NCBI GenBank assembly: GCA_029062885.1
Contig: JAIDPH010000347.1
Span: 1-48,316, forward strand
Origin: Lachnospiraceae bacterium
GTDB lineage: Bacteria > Bacillota > Clostridia > Lachnospirales > Lachnospiraceae
Length of the DNA stretch: 48,316 bases
Reading direction: 5' to 3'
In this document: piece by piece, positions 19,374-30,865 of the stretch
Layout of the letters: each line of letters opens with the position of its first letter
Position numbering within the stretch: the stretch's first letter is position 1
Notes under the pieces: model-generated
The model's database searches: none
Told to the model about the DNA's origin: nothing
What the model saw: only the letters and a program-made list of their open reading frames with translations
Position numbers and translations under genes: made by a program

Positions 19374-20102
19374 TTATATTCCATTTCCTATTGCCAGTGC
19401 AACAAAATAAATACGCTTAATTCCTGCCCTGCGCATCTCGTATGCCATGGCATCAATTGTACTTCCTGTTGTATAAATATCATCAACTATTATAATCGTA
19501 TTTAATTTTACATCATTACGGCAAATTTTAAAAGCCCTTTTCAAATTATTTTGCCTTTCTACCGCAGATAAATCTTTCATAGGGACCGTTTTACGCACTC
19601 TTTTTATCAGATTTGTCTCTACCGGTATATTTAATCGCCTGCCCAGCTCTCTCGCAATCAGTTCCGCCTGATTGTATCCCCTCTGTCTTTTCTTGGAGTC
19701 ATGAATCGGAACAGGCACTAGCGCATCAGGCTTTAATTCCGTTATCCTTCTGCCAAGAACAGCCGCCAGCCTCTCCCCGTAATATACTGCATATTCCTGT
19801 CTTCCACGATACTTAAAGCGATAGATAGACTCAGCCATACTTGGATATGTAAAAAGCGCCATCCCCCTGTCATAGCTATGCTCTTTGCACGCACAGTCGT
19901 GGCAGAAAATCGCCCTTTTATCATTCAGCTCTTTTCCGCACTTACTACAGCACGGTGCTTTTACGTATTTAATTTTCTTCGTACACTCCTCACAGATGAG
20001 GTTTCCGAAAGGCTTTACCGCCTTGTCACAGACAGGACATCTTCTTGGATAAATCAAATCCAGAAGCATCCCACAGAAGAACTTGAAAGGATTTTCCTTC
20101 AT
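19374..20102 (-). CDS. comFC: ComF-family phosphoribosyltransferase
   Basis: CPVCDKAVKPFGNLICEECTKKI zinc finger; IIIVDDIYTTGSTIDAMA PRPP-binding motif. Confidence 0.95.
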   Translation of the reverse strand: MKENPFKFFCGMLLDLIYPRRCPVCDKAVKPFGNLICEECTKKIKYVKAPCCSKCGKELNDKRAIFCHDCACKEHSYDRGMALFTYPSMAESIYRFKYRGRQEYAVYYGERLAAVLGRRITELKPDALVPVPIHDSKKRQRGYNQAELIARELGRRLNIPVETNLIKRVRKTVPMKDLSAVERQNNLKRAFKICRNDVKLNTIIIVDDIYTTGSTIDAMAYEMRRAGIKRIYFVALAIGNGI

Positions 20103-20119
20103 TCGTAAAATTTACTCTC

Positions 20120-22360
20120 CTATAATATTTCCTTAATTCTATCAGACAGCCCGCTATAGCGCCTGTTCTGATTGATATTGTCAATCATTTCCTGTAATGT
20201 TTCACTGCTTCCCAAAATCGTAACACAATTTCTGGCCCTTGTAACCCCTGTATATAACAAATTTCTGTTAAAAAGCATCCTCGGTCCGGAAAGCAGCGGC
20301 ATGACAACCGCCGGATACTCGCTTCCCTGAGATTTGTGTATGGTAATTGCATATGCAAGCTCTATCTCGTCTAACTGTAAAAACTGATAGGTCACTCTCC
20401 TGTGCTCATCATATTCCACGACTACACTGTGAGTATATTCATTAATTTCCACAATCATGCCAATATCACCATTGAAAACGCCCATGCCTTTATCAATCGG
20501 TATCCCATAACTGCTTATGACTTCCCATTCCAACTGGTAATTATTTTTTATCTGCATTACCTTGTCTTTTTCCCTATACAATGTATCGCCGCTCAAATAT
20601 TCCTTCTTCTTCTCAGACGGAGGATTCAAATATTTCTGCAAAATACCATTTAACACCTCTACACCGAGTTTTCCCTTGCGCATCGGCGTTAATACCTGAA
20701 TATCGTAAGGCTGTGCTCCTACATAGGGCGGAAGTTTCTCCAGAATCAACTGAATCATATGCTTATAAATGACATTTACATCATTTCTTTTCAAAAAGAA
20801 AAAATCCTTGCTTTTATTATCCAGTGGAATATGCTGCCCTGCATTAATCCGATGTGCATTTAAAACTATGTCGCTTTCTTTTGCCTGCCTGAAAATTTTC
20901 TCCAAAATCACTACCGGAAAATGTTCACTTTCCATCAAATCCTGCAAAACCTGTCCCGGTCCGACAGAAGGAAGCTGATTCGCATCACCCACCATTATAA
21001 GCCGCGTTCCGATCGATACAGCCCTTAGCAGCGATTGAAAAAGGAAAATATCCACCATAGACATCTCATCTATGATAATCACATCTGCCTCAAGCGGGTT
21101 CTCTTCATTCTTTTCAAAGCGCGCCAAATTGTGTCCTTCTGTTACTGCTCCATTCAGTTCCAGCAATCTGTGTATAGTTCTTGCCTCATATCCCGTGGTC
21201 TCTGTCATTCTTTTAGCCGCTCGCCCGGTTGGCGCAGCCAAAAAGATATCCATTTCCTCAGACATAAAGTACCGGATAATCATATTAATAGTGGTCGTTT
21301 TACCTGTGCCCGGCCCGCCGGACAATATCACGATGCCATTTTTGACGCTCTCATAAACCGCTTTTTTCTGAAGCTCATCCAACTCTATATTAAGTTCCTT
21401 TTCCAGAGCCTCTATTTTTTGTTCAATTTTATGTTCTTCGGATGAAAGATAATCTCCGTCATGAACGGATATGTTCAAATCATGCAGCATTCGTGCACAG
21501 TTAAGTTCGGCATAATAGTAAGACGCGGCATATATTTTTCTGCCGGATTCATCCTTCCCCGGTATTTTTATAACTATTTTTTTATCCATCGCAAGGTTCT
21601 GAATTTGGGGTTCCATATATGATTCATCTAACCCCAAAAGTTCTCCGGCCTTTTTTTTCAGAATATCCTCCGGCAGGTAGCAGTTTCCTTCTGCGCCGGC
21701 CTGCAGCAATGTATATAGCAGACCACTCCGAATACGGTAATCGGAATCAATATGAATACCTATTCTTTCAGCAATACCGTCTGCAATCTTAAAACCAATA
21801 CCGTCAATATCTTCCGCAAGCTGATAAGGATTCTCCTTCATAATACCGTAGAGATTCATGCCGTAAGCCTCATAAATACGAATAGCCAACACACCTGAAA
21901 TACCATACTTTTGAAGAAAAGTCATAGCTTCCCTTGCGTCTCTTTTTTCATATACCTGTATCGCTATCTCTTTTGCTTTCCGCTCACTTATCCCTTTTAC
22001 TTCCGCAAGCCTCTCCGGCTCTTCTTCAATAATACGAAAAGTATCATTCCCGAATTTCTTAACGATTCTGGCCGCAAGCGCTTCACCCACGCCTTTTATA
22101 GTTCCCGAGCCAAGATAACGCTCCATACTTACAGCATCATCCGGTTCTACAATTCTATACTGTTCAACTTTAAATTGTTCACCATAAACCGGATGCGATG
22201 TGTAATCACCTTCCGCCTCTATTGTTTCTCCCTGCTCTATTGTCTGAAATCCTCCAACGCAAGTTACGATTTTCCCCTCGGCTATCAATTCAAAAACAGT
22301 GTATCCGTTATCCGTATTCCGGTATATTATATGTTCAATATATCCTCGTATTTTTTCCAT
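20120..22360 (-). CDS. recD2: RecD2-family ATP-dependent DNA helicase
   Basis: N-terminal OB region, helix-hairpin-helix segment, GGPGTGKTTTINMI, DEMSMVD, TIHKSQGSEY, YTGVTRAR. Confidence 0.95.
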   Translation of the reverse strand: MEKIRGYIEHIIYRNTDNGYTVFELIAEGKIVTCVGGFQTIEQGETIEAEGDYTSHPVYGEQFKVEQYRIVEPDDAVSMERYLGSGTIKGVGEALAARIVKKFGNDTFRIIEEEPERLAEVKGISERKAKEIAIQVYEKRDAREAMTFLQKYGISGVLAIRIYEAYGMNLYGIMKENPYQLAEDIDGIGFKIADGIAERIGIHIDSDYRIRSGLLYTLLQAGAEGNCYLPEDILKKKAGELLGLDESYMEPQIQNLAMDKKIVIKIPGKDESGRKIYAASYYYAELNCARMLHDLNISVHDGDYLSSEEHKIEQKIEALEKELNIELDELQKKAVYESVKNGIVILSGGPGTGKTTTINMIIRYFMSEEMDIFLAAPTGRAAKRMTETTGYEARTIHRLLELNGAVTEGHNLARFEKNEENPLEADVIIIDEMSMVDIFLFQSLLRAVSIGTRLIMVGDANQLPSVGPGQVLQDLMESEHFPVVILEKIFRQAKESDIVLNAHRINAGQHIPLDNKSKDFFFLKRNDVNVIYKHMIQLILEKLPPYVGAQPYDIQVLTPMRKGKLGVEVLNGILQKYLNPPSEKKKEYLSGDTLYREKDKVMQIKNNYQLEWEVISSYGIPIDKGMGVFNGDIGMIVEINEYTHSVVVEYDEHRRVTYQFLQLDEIELAYAITIHKSQGSEYPAVVMPLLSGPRMLFNRNLLYTGVTRARNCVTILGSSETLQEMIDNINQNRRYSGLSDRIKEIL

Positions 22361-22434
22361 AAGTAATTCACTAACCTTGCCGGATATCTTCCTCACAATC
22401 TTGCTTTATTTTATCATACCTTTTCATAATATGC

Positions 22435-22460
22435 AAACAAGCTGCCATAACCGGCAGCCT
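22435..22460 (-). terminator. terminator after rod-binding protein gene
   Basis: GCTGCC-GGTTAT-GGCAGC stem followed by TTGTTT on the minus strand. Confidence 0.65.
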
Positions 22461-22473
22461 GCTTTATAAATTT

Positions 22474-22872
22474 TTATTCAACGTTTTCAGCTTTTAAATC
22501 TGACGGAGTAACCGGATTAATATTCCTTTTCATCTGCTCATATAGCATTTGTGAAAGTGAATTAGGTCCTCCCTCTTCAGATGTTATCTGCTTGGCAATT
22601 TCCTGAAATGCGCTATCTTTAAAATAGCTCGTCATATTGCTCGCATAACCGTCTTCTTCATCGTCATCACCAAACACTTTGGTTGTTTTTTCCATCCCTT
22701 TCAAAACCTGTTCCCATAAATATGCTTCAAACTGTTTACAGGCTTCAAGAAGTTCTGCATCTTCCGCATCGTTATCCGCCGCTCTATTTAACTTATTCTC
22801 CAACTCCTTAGTTGATGCTTTGTTAGCCTCTTCAAGATAGTTAGTATAATTTGATATTCCGCCAATATCCAT
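22474..22872 (-). CDS. rod-binding protein (FlgJ N-terminal-like)
   Basis: LLEACKQFEAYLWEQVLKGMEKT...YFKDSAFQEIAKQI; downstream of flgG. Confidence 0.85.
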   Translation of the reverse strand: MDIGGISNYTNYLEEANKASTKELENKLNRAADNDAEDAELLEACKQFEAYLWEQVLKGMEKTTKVFGDDDEEDGYASNMTSYFKDSAFQEIAKQITSEEGGPNSLSQMLYEQMKRNINPVTPSDLKAENVE

Positions 22873-22929
22873 CGTGCTTTACCCTCCGTAAAAATCCTCA
22901 GAATATATTTTCTTCAGATAATAATATTA

Positions 22930-23748
22930 TTAACGTTTCAGATTATTAGCTGTATCCATCATGGAATCTGATGTTGTAATAGCTTTGGAATTCATCTCGT
23001 ATGCACGCTGTGCCACAATCAGATTTACCATTTCATCAGCAACGGAAACATTGGAGCCTTCAAGATACCCCTGAACAATTTCACTCTTCCTCACATTGTT
23101 ATTGGTCTCTTCATTCAGAGGTCCACCACTCGCTTCAGTCACTTCAAAGAGTGTATCGCCCACTCTCTCCAAACCGCCAGGATTATTGAACTGATATAAT
23201 CCTATCTTCATACCGATAGGCTGTGGATTATTATTCTCATCCGGATAGCATACTTCTCCGGTCTGATCTACAAAGACTTTACTTGCAACATAATTACGAT
23301 TCAGAGTTATATCTCTTCCTGTAGTCGTAAGCACCGGAAGTCCATCCTGATTAGTCAGAATAAGACCGCCGTTTGGCGCCATTGACCATGTAAAGTCACC
23401 ATTTCTCGTATAATATGTATTTCCGTCTTCTCCCCTCACTGCAAAGAAACCTTCACCGGAAATTGCAAATGCTGTATCACTCTCCGATGCCAATAAGCTG
23501 CCCTGCGTGAAAATATTATTAATAGAAGATGTTCTTACGCCAAGTCCTACTTGAGAGGTTGTCGGCTTAGGATCTCCATTAGCTGTCGTTGTTTTTGTCT
23601 GCAAGGTCTGATAAAGCAGAGACTTAAACTGTGCATTCTGCGCCTTATAACCTGCTGAATTAACGTTCGCAAGATTGTTCGCAATCGTATCCACATTTGT
23701 CTGCTGTGCATTCATACCTGTTGCCGCTGTCCATAAACTCCTAACCAT
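22930..23748 (-). CDS. flgG: flagellar basal-body rod protein FlgG-like
   Basis: MVRSLWTAATGMNAQQTNVDTIANNLANVNSAGYKAQNAQF...NVSVADEMVNLIVAQRAYEMNSKAITTSD. Confidence 0.93.
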   Translation of the reverse strand: MVRSLWTAATGMNAQQTNVDTIANNLANVNSAGYKAQNAQFKSLLYQTLQTKTTTANGDPKPTTSQVGLGVRTSSINNIFTQGSLLASESDTAFAISGEGFFAVRGEDGNTYYTRNGDFTWSMAPNGGLILTNQDGLPVLTTTGRDITLNRNYVASKVFVDQTGEVCYPDENNNPQPIGMKIGLYQFNNPGGLERVGDTLFEVTEASGGPLNEETNNNVRKSEIVQGYLEGSNVSVADEMVNLIVAQRAYEMNSKAITTSDSMMDTANNLKR

Positions 23749-23792
23749 TTACTTTACCTTCCTTTTCTCACCTGTCTTCATTCAGATTCCGC

Positions 23793-24569
23793 TTAGATTC
23801 TTCCCGTCTGATTTACCGCATCATCTAATGTACTGTCATATGTAGTAATCACTTTTTGATTAGCCTCATACTGTCTCTGTATCGTAATCATATTTACCAT
23901 TTCCGTAACAACGGACATATTTGCCATTTCCAGATAACCTGAATACACTTCGCTTTCTGAGGGTATTAGCTCAGCGCCATCAACCGGCTGAAAATAATTT
24001 TCACCATAACGCTCAAGATAATTATAATCAGCAAAGTCTGCTACCATAATAGTATCAACATAAGCATCACCCTGATAAATTTCACCCATTCTGTTTATGG
24101 TAACAGGTTCATTGGGGTTCAAACGTATATGTCTTCCGCCGCTTCCCAATACGAAATCGCCATCCTGTGTTACAAGTTCACCCCGGGTCGTCATCGTGAA
24201 ATTACCGTCTCTGGTATATTTCGTCGAAGTTTCACCTGCTTTATTTGTAAATTCTATTGCAAAAAAACCATTTTCCGACAGCGCCAAATCCAACGGATTA
24301 TCAGTTACTTTGAAAGGACCTCCCGAATAATCCACATAATTTTCACCAATCTTAACTCCAAGAGACATAGTTCCAATATGATTCGGTAGATTGGGAGTCT
24401 CTGAAGTGTCTTTTATCTTATAAGCCAATACTCTGTCAAAAGACTGACTTGTAGCCCCTTCTTTCTTATAACCATTAGTCGTCGCATTCGCCAGATTATT
24501 GGTCATGGTATCCATTCTATGCTGTTCGTTAATCATGCCCGTATAGGCAGTATATAAACCTTTAAGCAT
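23793..24569 (-). CDS. flgF: flagellar basal-body rod protein FlgF/FlgG-like
   Basis: MLKGLYTAYTGMINEQHRMDTMTNNLANATTNGYKKEG...EMVNMITIQRQYEANQKVITTYD. Confidence 0.88.
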   Translation of the reverse strand: MLKGLYTAYTGMINEQHRMDTMTNNLANATTNGYKKEGATSQSFDRVLAYKIKDTSETPNLPNHIGTMSLGVKIGENYVDYSGGPFKVTDNPLDLALSENGFFAIEFTNKAGETSTKYTRDGNFTMTTRGELVTQDGDFVLGSGGRHIRLNPNEPVTINRMGEIYQGDAYVDTIMVADFADYNYLERYGENYFQPVDGAELIPSESEVYSGYLEMANMSVVTEMVNMITIQRQYEANQKVITTYDSTLDDAVNQTGRI

Positions 24570-24600
24570 CCTCTTTTACTTCCTTTCATACCCCTTTGGT

Positions 24601-25593
24601 TTAGTCTTCTCTGTATCCCGCTAAAAATTCTACATATTTGCCGGTCCCGATTGCAACCGCAGTCATCGGATCTTCTGCAGTCATAGTGTTGATTCCCGTT
24701 TTCTCAGCAATCAAATCTTCCAATCCACGAAGCAGGCTTCCGCCTCCGGTCAATACAATACCTCTGTCTGCGATATCCGCGGCAAGCTCCGGAGGTGTTT
24801 TTTCCAGTACACTGTGTATAGTTTCAACTATCTGTACCGTTGTTTCGTGCAGAGCTTCTTCTGTTTCTTCCGAAGAAACTTTGACAGTTCTCGGAAGTCC
24901 TGTCACAAGGTTACGTCCTCTGACATCCATATAATCTAACTCCGGTCTTCTAAAAGCGGTACCGATTTTGATTTTCAAATCTTCTGCAGTTCTTTCACCA
25001 ATCAGCAGATTATGCTTCTTACGCATATAACGTACAATTGCCTCATCAAAATCATCTCCGGCAATCTTAATGGATGCGCTAACTACAGTGCCTCCAAGAG
25101 AAATAACAGCTATATCCGATGTACCGCCGCCAATATCCACTATCATATTTCCACATGGTTTGGAAATATCGATTCCGGCGCCGATAGCCGCTGCAATCGG
25201 CTCTTCTATAATAGACACTTCTCTGGCTCCCGCCATATAAGTTGCATCTTCTACTGCTTTCTTCTCAACTTCTGTGACACCGCTGGGTACACATACGGCA
25301 ATACGAGGTTTCCTGAAGCTTTTCTTGCCGAGTGCTTTCTGAATGAAATATTTCATCATTTTTTCTGTTACACGATAATCAGAAATAACACCCTGACGTA
25401 ATGGCCTGACTGCTACGATATTACCCGGCGTCCTTCCAAGCATCAGTCGTGCATCTTCACCAATTGCTTTTATTTTGTTTGTATCTCTGTCAAAAGCTAC
25501 AACAGACGGCTCTTTTAAAACAACACCTTTCCCCCTGATGTAAACTAAAATACTGGCGGTTCCCAAATCAATCCCTATATCTGTATACTGCAT
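24601..25593 (-). CDS. mreB: MreB/Mbl rod-shape-determining protein
   Basis: DIGIDLGTASILVYIRGKGVVLKEPSVVA; IVDIGGGTSDIAVISLGG; VLTGGGSLLRGL. Confidence 0.93.
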   Translation of the reverse strand: MQYTDIGIDLGTASILVYIRGKGVVLKEPSVVAFDRDTNKIKAIGEDARLMLGRTPGNIVAVRPLRQGVISDYRVTEKMMKYFIQKALGKKSFRKPRIAVCVPSGVTEVEKKAVEDATYMAGAREVSIIEEPIAAAIGAGIDISKPCGNMIVDIGGGTSDIAVISLGGTVVSASIKIAGDDFDEAIVRYMRKKHNLLIGERTAEDLKIKIGTAFRRPELDYMDVRGRNLVTGLPRTVKVSSEETEEALHETTVQIVETIHSVLEKTPPELAADIADRGIVLTGGGSLLRGLEDLIAEKTGINTMTAEDPMTAVAIGTGKYVEFLAGYRED

Positions 25594-25629
25594 CTTTGTA
25601 TCCCCTTTCTCCCTGTATACGCGGTATCT

Positions 25630-25658
25630 ATTATAAGATAATTTCCAATTGCCATCAA
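25630..25658 (-). promoter_or_regulatory. sigma-A-type promoter for mreB-flg operon
   Basis: Minus strand TTGATG-N17-TATAAT, about 37 nt upstream of the mreB start. Confidence 0.65.
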
Positions 25659-25742
25659 AGTAAACATTTTAATGCCTAAATGAATATAAAGGCATAATTC
25701 GCAATATACATTATAACCTAAAGAAAGAGTTTTTCAAAGGGC

Positions 25743-25771
25743 TTTCCTAATTTTTTTTATTTTTTAGGAAA
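25743..25771. repeat. inverted repeat TTTCCTAA...TTAGGAAA downstream of uvrA
   Basis: 8-bp stem with 13-nt A/T loop; possible weak terminator. Confidence 0.45.
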
Positions 25772-25885
25772 AATTTAAAAAGATGCCAAAACCAGAACAG
25801 TTCCATCCATTCTGATATCAGCATCCATGCTAATAAATTTATCGACATCTATTTTATTTTTCTTAACCCCTGATTTAAAAAAATT

Positions 25886-28747
25886 TTATTTGCCACTCGC
25901 TCTCTCTAACATTTTTTTCACATATACGCCGGTATAGGAATCAGGGTTATTCGCAATCTGTTCCGGGGTGCCCTCTGCAATAACGGTTCCACCGCCATCA
26001 CCGCCTTCGGGGCCTAAATCTATGATATAATCGGCTGTCTTAATCACGTCCAGATTATGCTCAATTACAACCACCGTATTTCCACCGTCAGTCAGTTTGT
26101 GCAAAATATCTACCAGCTTATGAACATCTGCAAAATGCAATCCGGTTGTCGGTTCGTCAAGAATGTAAATAGTTTTGCCAGTACTACGCCGGCTAAGTTC
26201 AGTAGCCAGCTTAATGCGCTGAGCCTCGCCTCCTGACAGTGTGGTAGATGGCTGTCCAAGCTTTACATATGAAAGGCCTACATCATATAAGGTTTCTATC
26301 TTTCTTTTTATAGAAGGCACATTCTCAAAAAACGGCACAGCTTCTTCCACAGTCATATCCAGTACATCATAGATGCTCTTTCCCTTATATTTAACTTCCA
26401 GAGTTTCCCTATTATACCGTTTACCGCCACAGACTTCACATGGTACATATACATCCGGTAAGAAGTGCATCTCTATCTTGATGATTCCGTCACCGCTGCA
26501 CGCCTCACATCGTCCGCCCTTCACATTAAAGCTGAATCTTCCCTTGTTGTATCCTCTTGCCTTGGCATCCATAGTTGATGCAAAGAGATCCCTAATCTGG
26601 TCAAAGACGCCCGTATAAGTCGCCGGATTAGAACGGGGGGTTCTTCCTATTGGCGACTGGTCAATATTAATAACCTTATCAAGCTGTTTTATGCCAAGTA
26701 TATTCTGATGCCTGCCCGGTATTGTTCTCGCTCTGTTCAAATCCCTTGCCAGACGTTTATATAGAATTTCATTTATCAAGGAGCTTTTCCCCGAACCGGA
26801 AACTCCTGTCACACAGGTCATAACTCCCAGAGGAATCTTAACATCTATGCCTTTCAGATTATTTTCTTCTGCGCCTTTAATAGTAAGGTGTCCAGCTGCC
26901 TTTCTTCTGCTGTTCGGCACCGGAATCTGCATTTTACCGCTTAAATACTGCCCCGTTATGGACTCTTCAACACGCATGATTTCTTCCGCAGTGCCTTCCG
27001 CAACCACCTCGCCACCGTGCGAACCTGCTCCCGGACCGATATCAACAATATGGTCCGCTGCTAACATCGTATCCTCATCATGTTCCACGACGACCAAAGT
27101 ATTCCCCATATCCTTCAAATTCCTTAAGGCAGCTATGAGCTTATCGTTATCCCTCTGATGCAGGCCAATGCTTGGCTCATCCAAAATATAACATACTCCT
27201 ACAAGTCCTGAACCAATCTGGGTTGCCAGTCTGATTCTCTGTGCTTCGCCTCCAGACAACGATGCCGTTGCTCTGGACAAAGCAAGATAATCTAATCCTA
27301 CCTCGATAAGAAATCCTACTCTTGCCCTTATTTCTTTCAAAATCTGCTTTCCTATCAATTCCTGCTGCTTAGTCAGGTTCATGTTTCCGACAAATTCATG
27401 CAGGTTTTTGATTGACATTGATGTAATCTCATATATATTCCTATCACACACAGTTACAGCAAGAGATTCTTTCTTAAGCCGCATTCCATTACACTCTCTG
27501 CATGGCGTAATACGCATAAATTCTTCGTATTCCTGTTTCATTATTTCCGAGCCGGTCTCTCTGTATTTGCGCTCAACATTCTTAATCAGTCCTTCAAAAG
27601 CAACCGGATATACGCCTTCTCCACGCTGCCCCTTATAATGTACTTCCACTTTTTTGCCGTTCGTTCCATAAATAATTACCTGCTGCACGGAATCCGGCAG
27701 TTCTTCAAAAGGTGTATCAAGGCTGAACTTATATTCTTTAGCAAGCGCCTGTAAAATTGCATTGGTAAAACTGCCTTCGCTGCCACTGGACTGCCAGCCC
27801 ATCGCAACAATAGCACCATCCTTTATACTCACGGTTTTATCCGGAATCATCAGATCTGCGTCAAATTCCATCTTATATCCCAGACCGAAACATTCAGGAC
27901 ACGCGCCAAAAGGGTTGTTAAAAGAGAAGCTCCTTGGTTCAATCTCTCCAATACTGATACCACAATCCGGACAGGAAAAGCTTTCACTAAAAGTAATCGG
28001 CTCACCATCGATTACGTCCAGAATCATCAATCCCTCTGACAGATTCAGTACATTTTCTATGGAATCGGTCAGTCGTCTCTCGATTCCTTCTTTTACAACC
28101 AGCCTGTCTACAATAATTTCAATATTATGCTTAATATTTTTATCGAGTTTGATTTCCTCGGAAAGTTCATACAAATTTCCGTCTACCCTGATTCTGACAT
28201 AACCGCTTTTCTTTGCTCTTTCAAATACCTTGACATGCTCGCCTTTTCGACCCCTGACAACCGGCGCCAGCAGTTGAATCTTAGTTCCCGCCGGCATGGC
28301 AAGTATCTGATCCACCATCTGATCTACAGTCTGCTTTTTAATTTCCTTGCCACAATTAGGACAATGCGGTGTTCCGATTCTGGCATAAAGAAGACGAAAA
28401 TAGTCATAGATTTCCGTAACCGTACCTACCGTAGAGCGAGGATTCCTGTTAGTAGATTTCTGGTCTATGGAAATTGCAGGAGAAAGCCCTTCTATTTTCT
28501 CAACATTCGGTTTCTCCATCTGTCCTAAGAACTGTCTTGCATAGGACGAGAGCGATTCCATGTACCTTCTCTGACCTTCCGCATATATGGTATCAAATGC
28601 CAGGGAAGATTTACCCGAACCCGAAAGTCCTGTAAGAACTACAAATTCATTACGTGGAATATCCACATCGATATGCTTCAGATTATGCTCGCTTGCTCCC
28701 CTTATCTTGATATATTCCCTCGGTCGCATTTTTACTGTGTCAGTCAT
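25886..28747 (-). CDS. uvrA: excinuclease ABC subunit A
   Basis: [35 protein letters not shown]; two ABC signatures; zinc fingers. Confidence 0.98.
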   Translation of the reverse strand: MTDTVKMRPREYIKIRGASEHNLKHIDVDIPRNEFVVLTGLSGSGKSSLAFDTIYAEGQRRYMESLSSYARQFLGQMEKPNVEKIEGLSPAISIDQKSTNRNPRSTVGTVTEIYDYFRLLYARIGTPHCPNCGKEIKKQTVDQMVDQILAMPAGTKIQLLAPVVRGRKGEHVKVFERAKKSGYVRIRVDGNLYELSEEIKLDKNIKHNIEIIVDRLVVKEGIERRLTDSIENVLNLSEGLMILDVIDGEPITFSESFSCPDCGISIGEIEPRSFSFNNPFGACPECFGLGYKMEFDADLMIPDKTVSIKDGAIVAMGWQSSGSEGSFTNAILQALAKEYKFSLDTPFEELPDSVQQVIIYGTNGKKVEVHYKGQRGEGVYPVAFEGLIKNVERKYRETGSEIMKQEYEEFMRITPCRECNGMRLKKESLAVTVCDRNIYEITSMSIKNLHEFVGNMNLTKQQELIGKQILKEIRARVGFLIEVGLDYLALSRATASLSGGEAQRIRLATQIGSGLVGVCYILDEPSIGLHQRDNDKLIAALRNLKDMGNTLVVVEHDEDTMLAADHIVDIGPGAGSHGGEVVAEGTAEEIMRVEESITGQYLSGKMQIPVPNSRRKAAGHLTIKGAEENNLKGIDVKIPLGVMTCVTGVSGSGKSSLINEILYKRLARDLNRARTIPGRHQNILGIKQLDKVINIDQSPIGRTPRSNPATYTGVFDQIRDLFASTMDAKARGYNKGRFSFNVKGGRCEACSGDGIIKIEMHFLPDVYVPCEVCGGKRYNRETLEVKYKGKSIYDVLDMTVEEAVPFFENVPSIKRKIETLYDVGLSYVKLGQPSTTLSGGEAQRIKLATELSRRSTGKTIYILDEPTTGLHFADVHKLVDILHKLTDGGNTVVVIEHNLDVIKTADYIIDLGPEGGDGGGTVIAEGTPEQIANNPDSYTGVYVKKMLERASGK

Positions 28748-30771
28748 TTTTGATTCTCCTCTTCCATATCTCGTAGTATTTTCTTAAGTTCTACCATCTT
28801 ATCACGCAGTTCTGCTGCAGCTTCGAAATTCAAATCTGCCGCAGCTTTCTTCATCTTCTTCTCCACATCCTTGACCAGTTTTTCTAATTCCTGACGACTC
28901 ATGGACTCAGGGTCTTTTTCAAACTTGACTTCTTCTTTGTCGATAACTTTGGAAATGCTTATTAAATCCCGAACCGCTTTCCTGATGGACTGTGGTGTAA
29001 TTCCATGTTCTTCATTGTATTTTTGCTGGATTTCGCGTCTTCTGTTTGTCTCCGAAATAGCAACCTTCATGGAATCAGTCATGTTATCGGCATACATTAT
29101 AACATGTCCATCCACATTTCTGGCAGCACGTCCTATCGTCTGTATCAGAGAAGTTTCCGAGCGCAGGAAGCCCTCTTTATCTGCATCCAGAATCGCTACC
29201 AGAGAAACCTCCGGAATATCCAATCCTTCTCTCAGCAGATTAATTCCTACAAGAACATCAAATACATTCAACCTCATATCCCGAATAATTTCCGCTCGCT
29301 CCAGGGCGTCAATATCGGAATGCAAATATTTCACGCGGATTCCCACATCGTTCATATATTCTGTCAGGTCTTCCGCCATACGCTTCGTCAGGGTAGTTAC
29401 CAGAACTTTGTTTTTCTTCTCTACCTCTTTATTAATCTCTGTCACCAAATCGTCAATCTGTCCTTCTACAGGTCTTACGTCCACTTCCGGATCAAGCAGT
29501 CCTGTCGGTCTGATAATCTGTTCCGTACGCAACAGTTCATGCTCCGCCTCATAATCAGACGGAGTTGCCGACACAAACATCATCTGATCAATATGCTGCT
29601 CAAATTCTCCAAAGTTAAGAGGTCTGTTATCCAAAGCCGAGGGCAGACGGAAGCCATAATCTACCAACGTTGTTTTTCTGGCACGATCGCCAGAATACAT
29701 TCCTCGTATCTGCGGCACAGTCATATGTGATTCATCTATAATAATAAGAAAGTCGTCTTTGAAATAATCCATCAGGGTAAAAGGCGTTGCACCCGGAGGC
29801 ATACCGTTCAGATGTCTGGAATAGTTCTCAATTCCGGAACAAAAGCCAGTTTCCCGCAGCATCTCAATATCGAAATTCGTGCGTTCAGCAATCCGCTGCG
29901 CCTCCAGCAATTTATCTTCACCCTTGAAATATTTTACCCTCTCTTCCATTTCTATTTCAATATTTTTACATGCCTCATTAATTTTCTCCTGAGGAACAAC
30001 ATAATGAGACGCCGGAAAGATAGCAATATGTTCCAATGTTGCGTGAACCTGTCCCGTCAAAGGATCAGTCTGTGCAATCCTGTCTATCTCGTCTCCGAAG
30101 AATTCAATCCTTATAAGATAATCGCCGCCCTCCGCCGGATATACTTCCACTACGTCACCACGCACGCGAAAGCAGCCGCGTTCCATATCCATATCATTCC
30201 TATTATACTGTATATTTATCAGTTCCCTTATTACCTGATCCCTGTCCTTAGTCATACCGGGGCGAAGGGACACAATCATTTCTTCATAATCATCCGGACT
30301 TCCCAATCCGTAAATACACGAAACGCTGGCTACTACTACCACATCTCTACGTTCTGCAAGGGATGCAGTAGCGGACAGTCTGAGCTTATCAATTTCATCA
30401 TTAATGGAAGAGTCTTTTGCAATATAAGTATCCGTAGACGGAACATACGCTTCGGGTTGATAATAATCATAGTAACTTACAAAGTATTCTACGGCATTCT
30501 CCGGAAAAAATTCCCTAAATTCACCATATAACTGCGCTGCCAGTGTTTTATTGTGCGCTATTACCAAAGTCGGTTTCTGGAGCTGTTGAATAACATTCGC
30601 CATTGTGAATGTTTTTCCGGAACCGGTAACTCCCAGCAACGTCTGAAATTGATTTCCTTCCTTGAAGCCTTTCACAAGCTCAGCGATAGCCTGAGGCTGG
30701 TCACCGGTAGGTTGGTATTCACTGTGAAGTTTAAAAGGTTTTGATTCATTTTTCGCAGAAAAATTTTGCAC
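28744..30771 (-). CDS. uvrB: excinuclease ABC subunit B
   Basis: [40 protein letters not shown]-terminal motif; ATGA overlap with uvrA. Confidence 0.98.
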   Translation of the reverse strand: MQNFSAKNESKPFKLHSEYQPTGDQPQAIAELVKGFKEGNQFQTLLGVTGSGKTFTMANVIQQLQKPTLVIAHNKTLAAQLYGEFREFFPENAVEYFVSYYDYYQPEAYVPSTDTYIAKDSSINDEIDKLRLSATASLAERRDVVVVASVSCIYGLGSPDDYEEMIVSLRPGMTKDRDQVIRELINIQYNRNDMDMERGCFRVRGDVVEVYPAEGGDYLIRIEFFGDEIDRIAQTDPLTGQVHATLEHIAIFPASHYVVPQEKINEACKNIEIEMEERVKYFKGEDKLLEAQRIAERTNFDIEMLRETGFCSGIENYSRHLNGMPPGATPFTLMDYFKDDFLIIIDESHMTVPQIRGMYSGDRARKTTLVDYGFRLPSALDNRPLNFGEFEQHIDQMMFVSATPSDYEAEHELLRTEQIIRPTGLLDPEVDVRPVEGQIDDLVTEINKEVEKKNKVLVTTLTKRMAEDLTEYMNDVGIRVKYLHSDIDALERAEIIRDMRLNVFDVLVGINLLREGLDIPEVSLVAILDADKEGFLRSETSLIQTIGRAARNVDGHVIMYADNMTDSMKVAISETNRRREIQQKYNEEHGITPQSIRKAVRDLISISKVIDKEEVKFEKDPESMSRQELEKLVKDVEKKMKKAAADLNFEAAAELRDKMVELKKILRDMEEENQK

Positions 30772-30835
30772 TAAAAATCACCTCCATAAACAGTATTAAT
30801 GATATCATAAGTTTGGGGATTTGTACAGCACTATA

Positions 30836-30850
30836 CAAACATTTGTTCTG
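30836..30850 (-). promoter_or_regulatory. candidate LexA/SOS box upstream of uvrBA
   Basis: Minus strand AGAACAAATGTTTG against the Bacillus-type consensus CGAACN4GTTYG; only the first base differs. Confidence 0.7.
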
Positions 30851-30865
30851 ATTTTATTCTGTTTT

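Noticed and set aside
28901-30531. Long plus-strand ORFs opposite uvrB (217, 241 and 239 aa)
   Set aside because: Antisense shadow ORFs over a well-supported uvrB; low-complexity Ser/Ile/Phe/His-rich translations with no recognisable domain.
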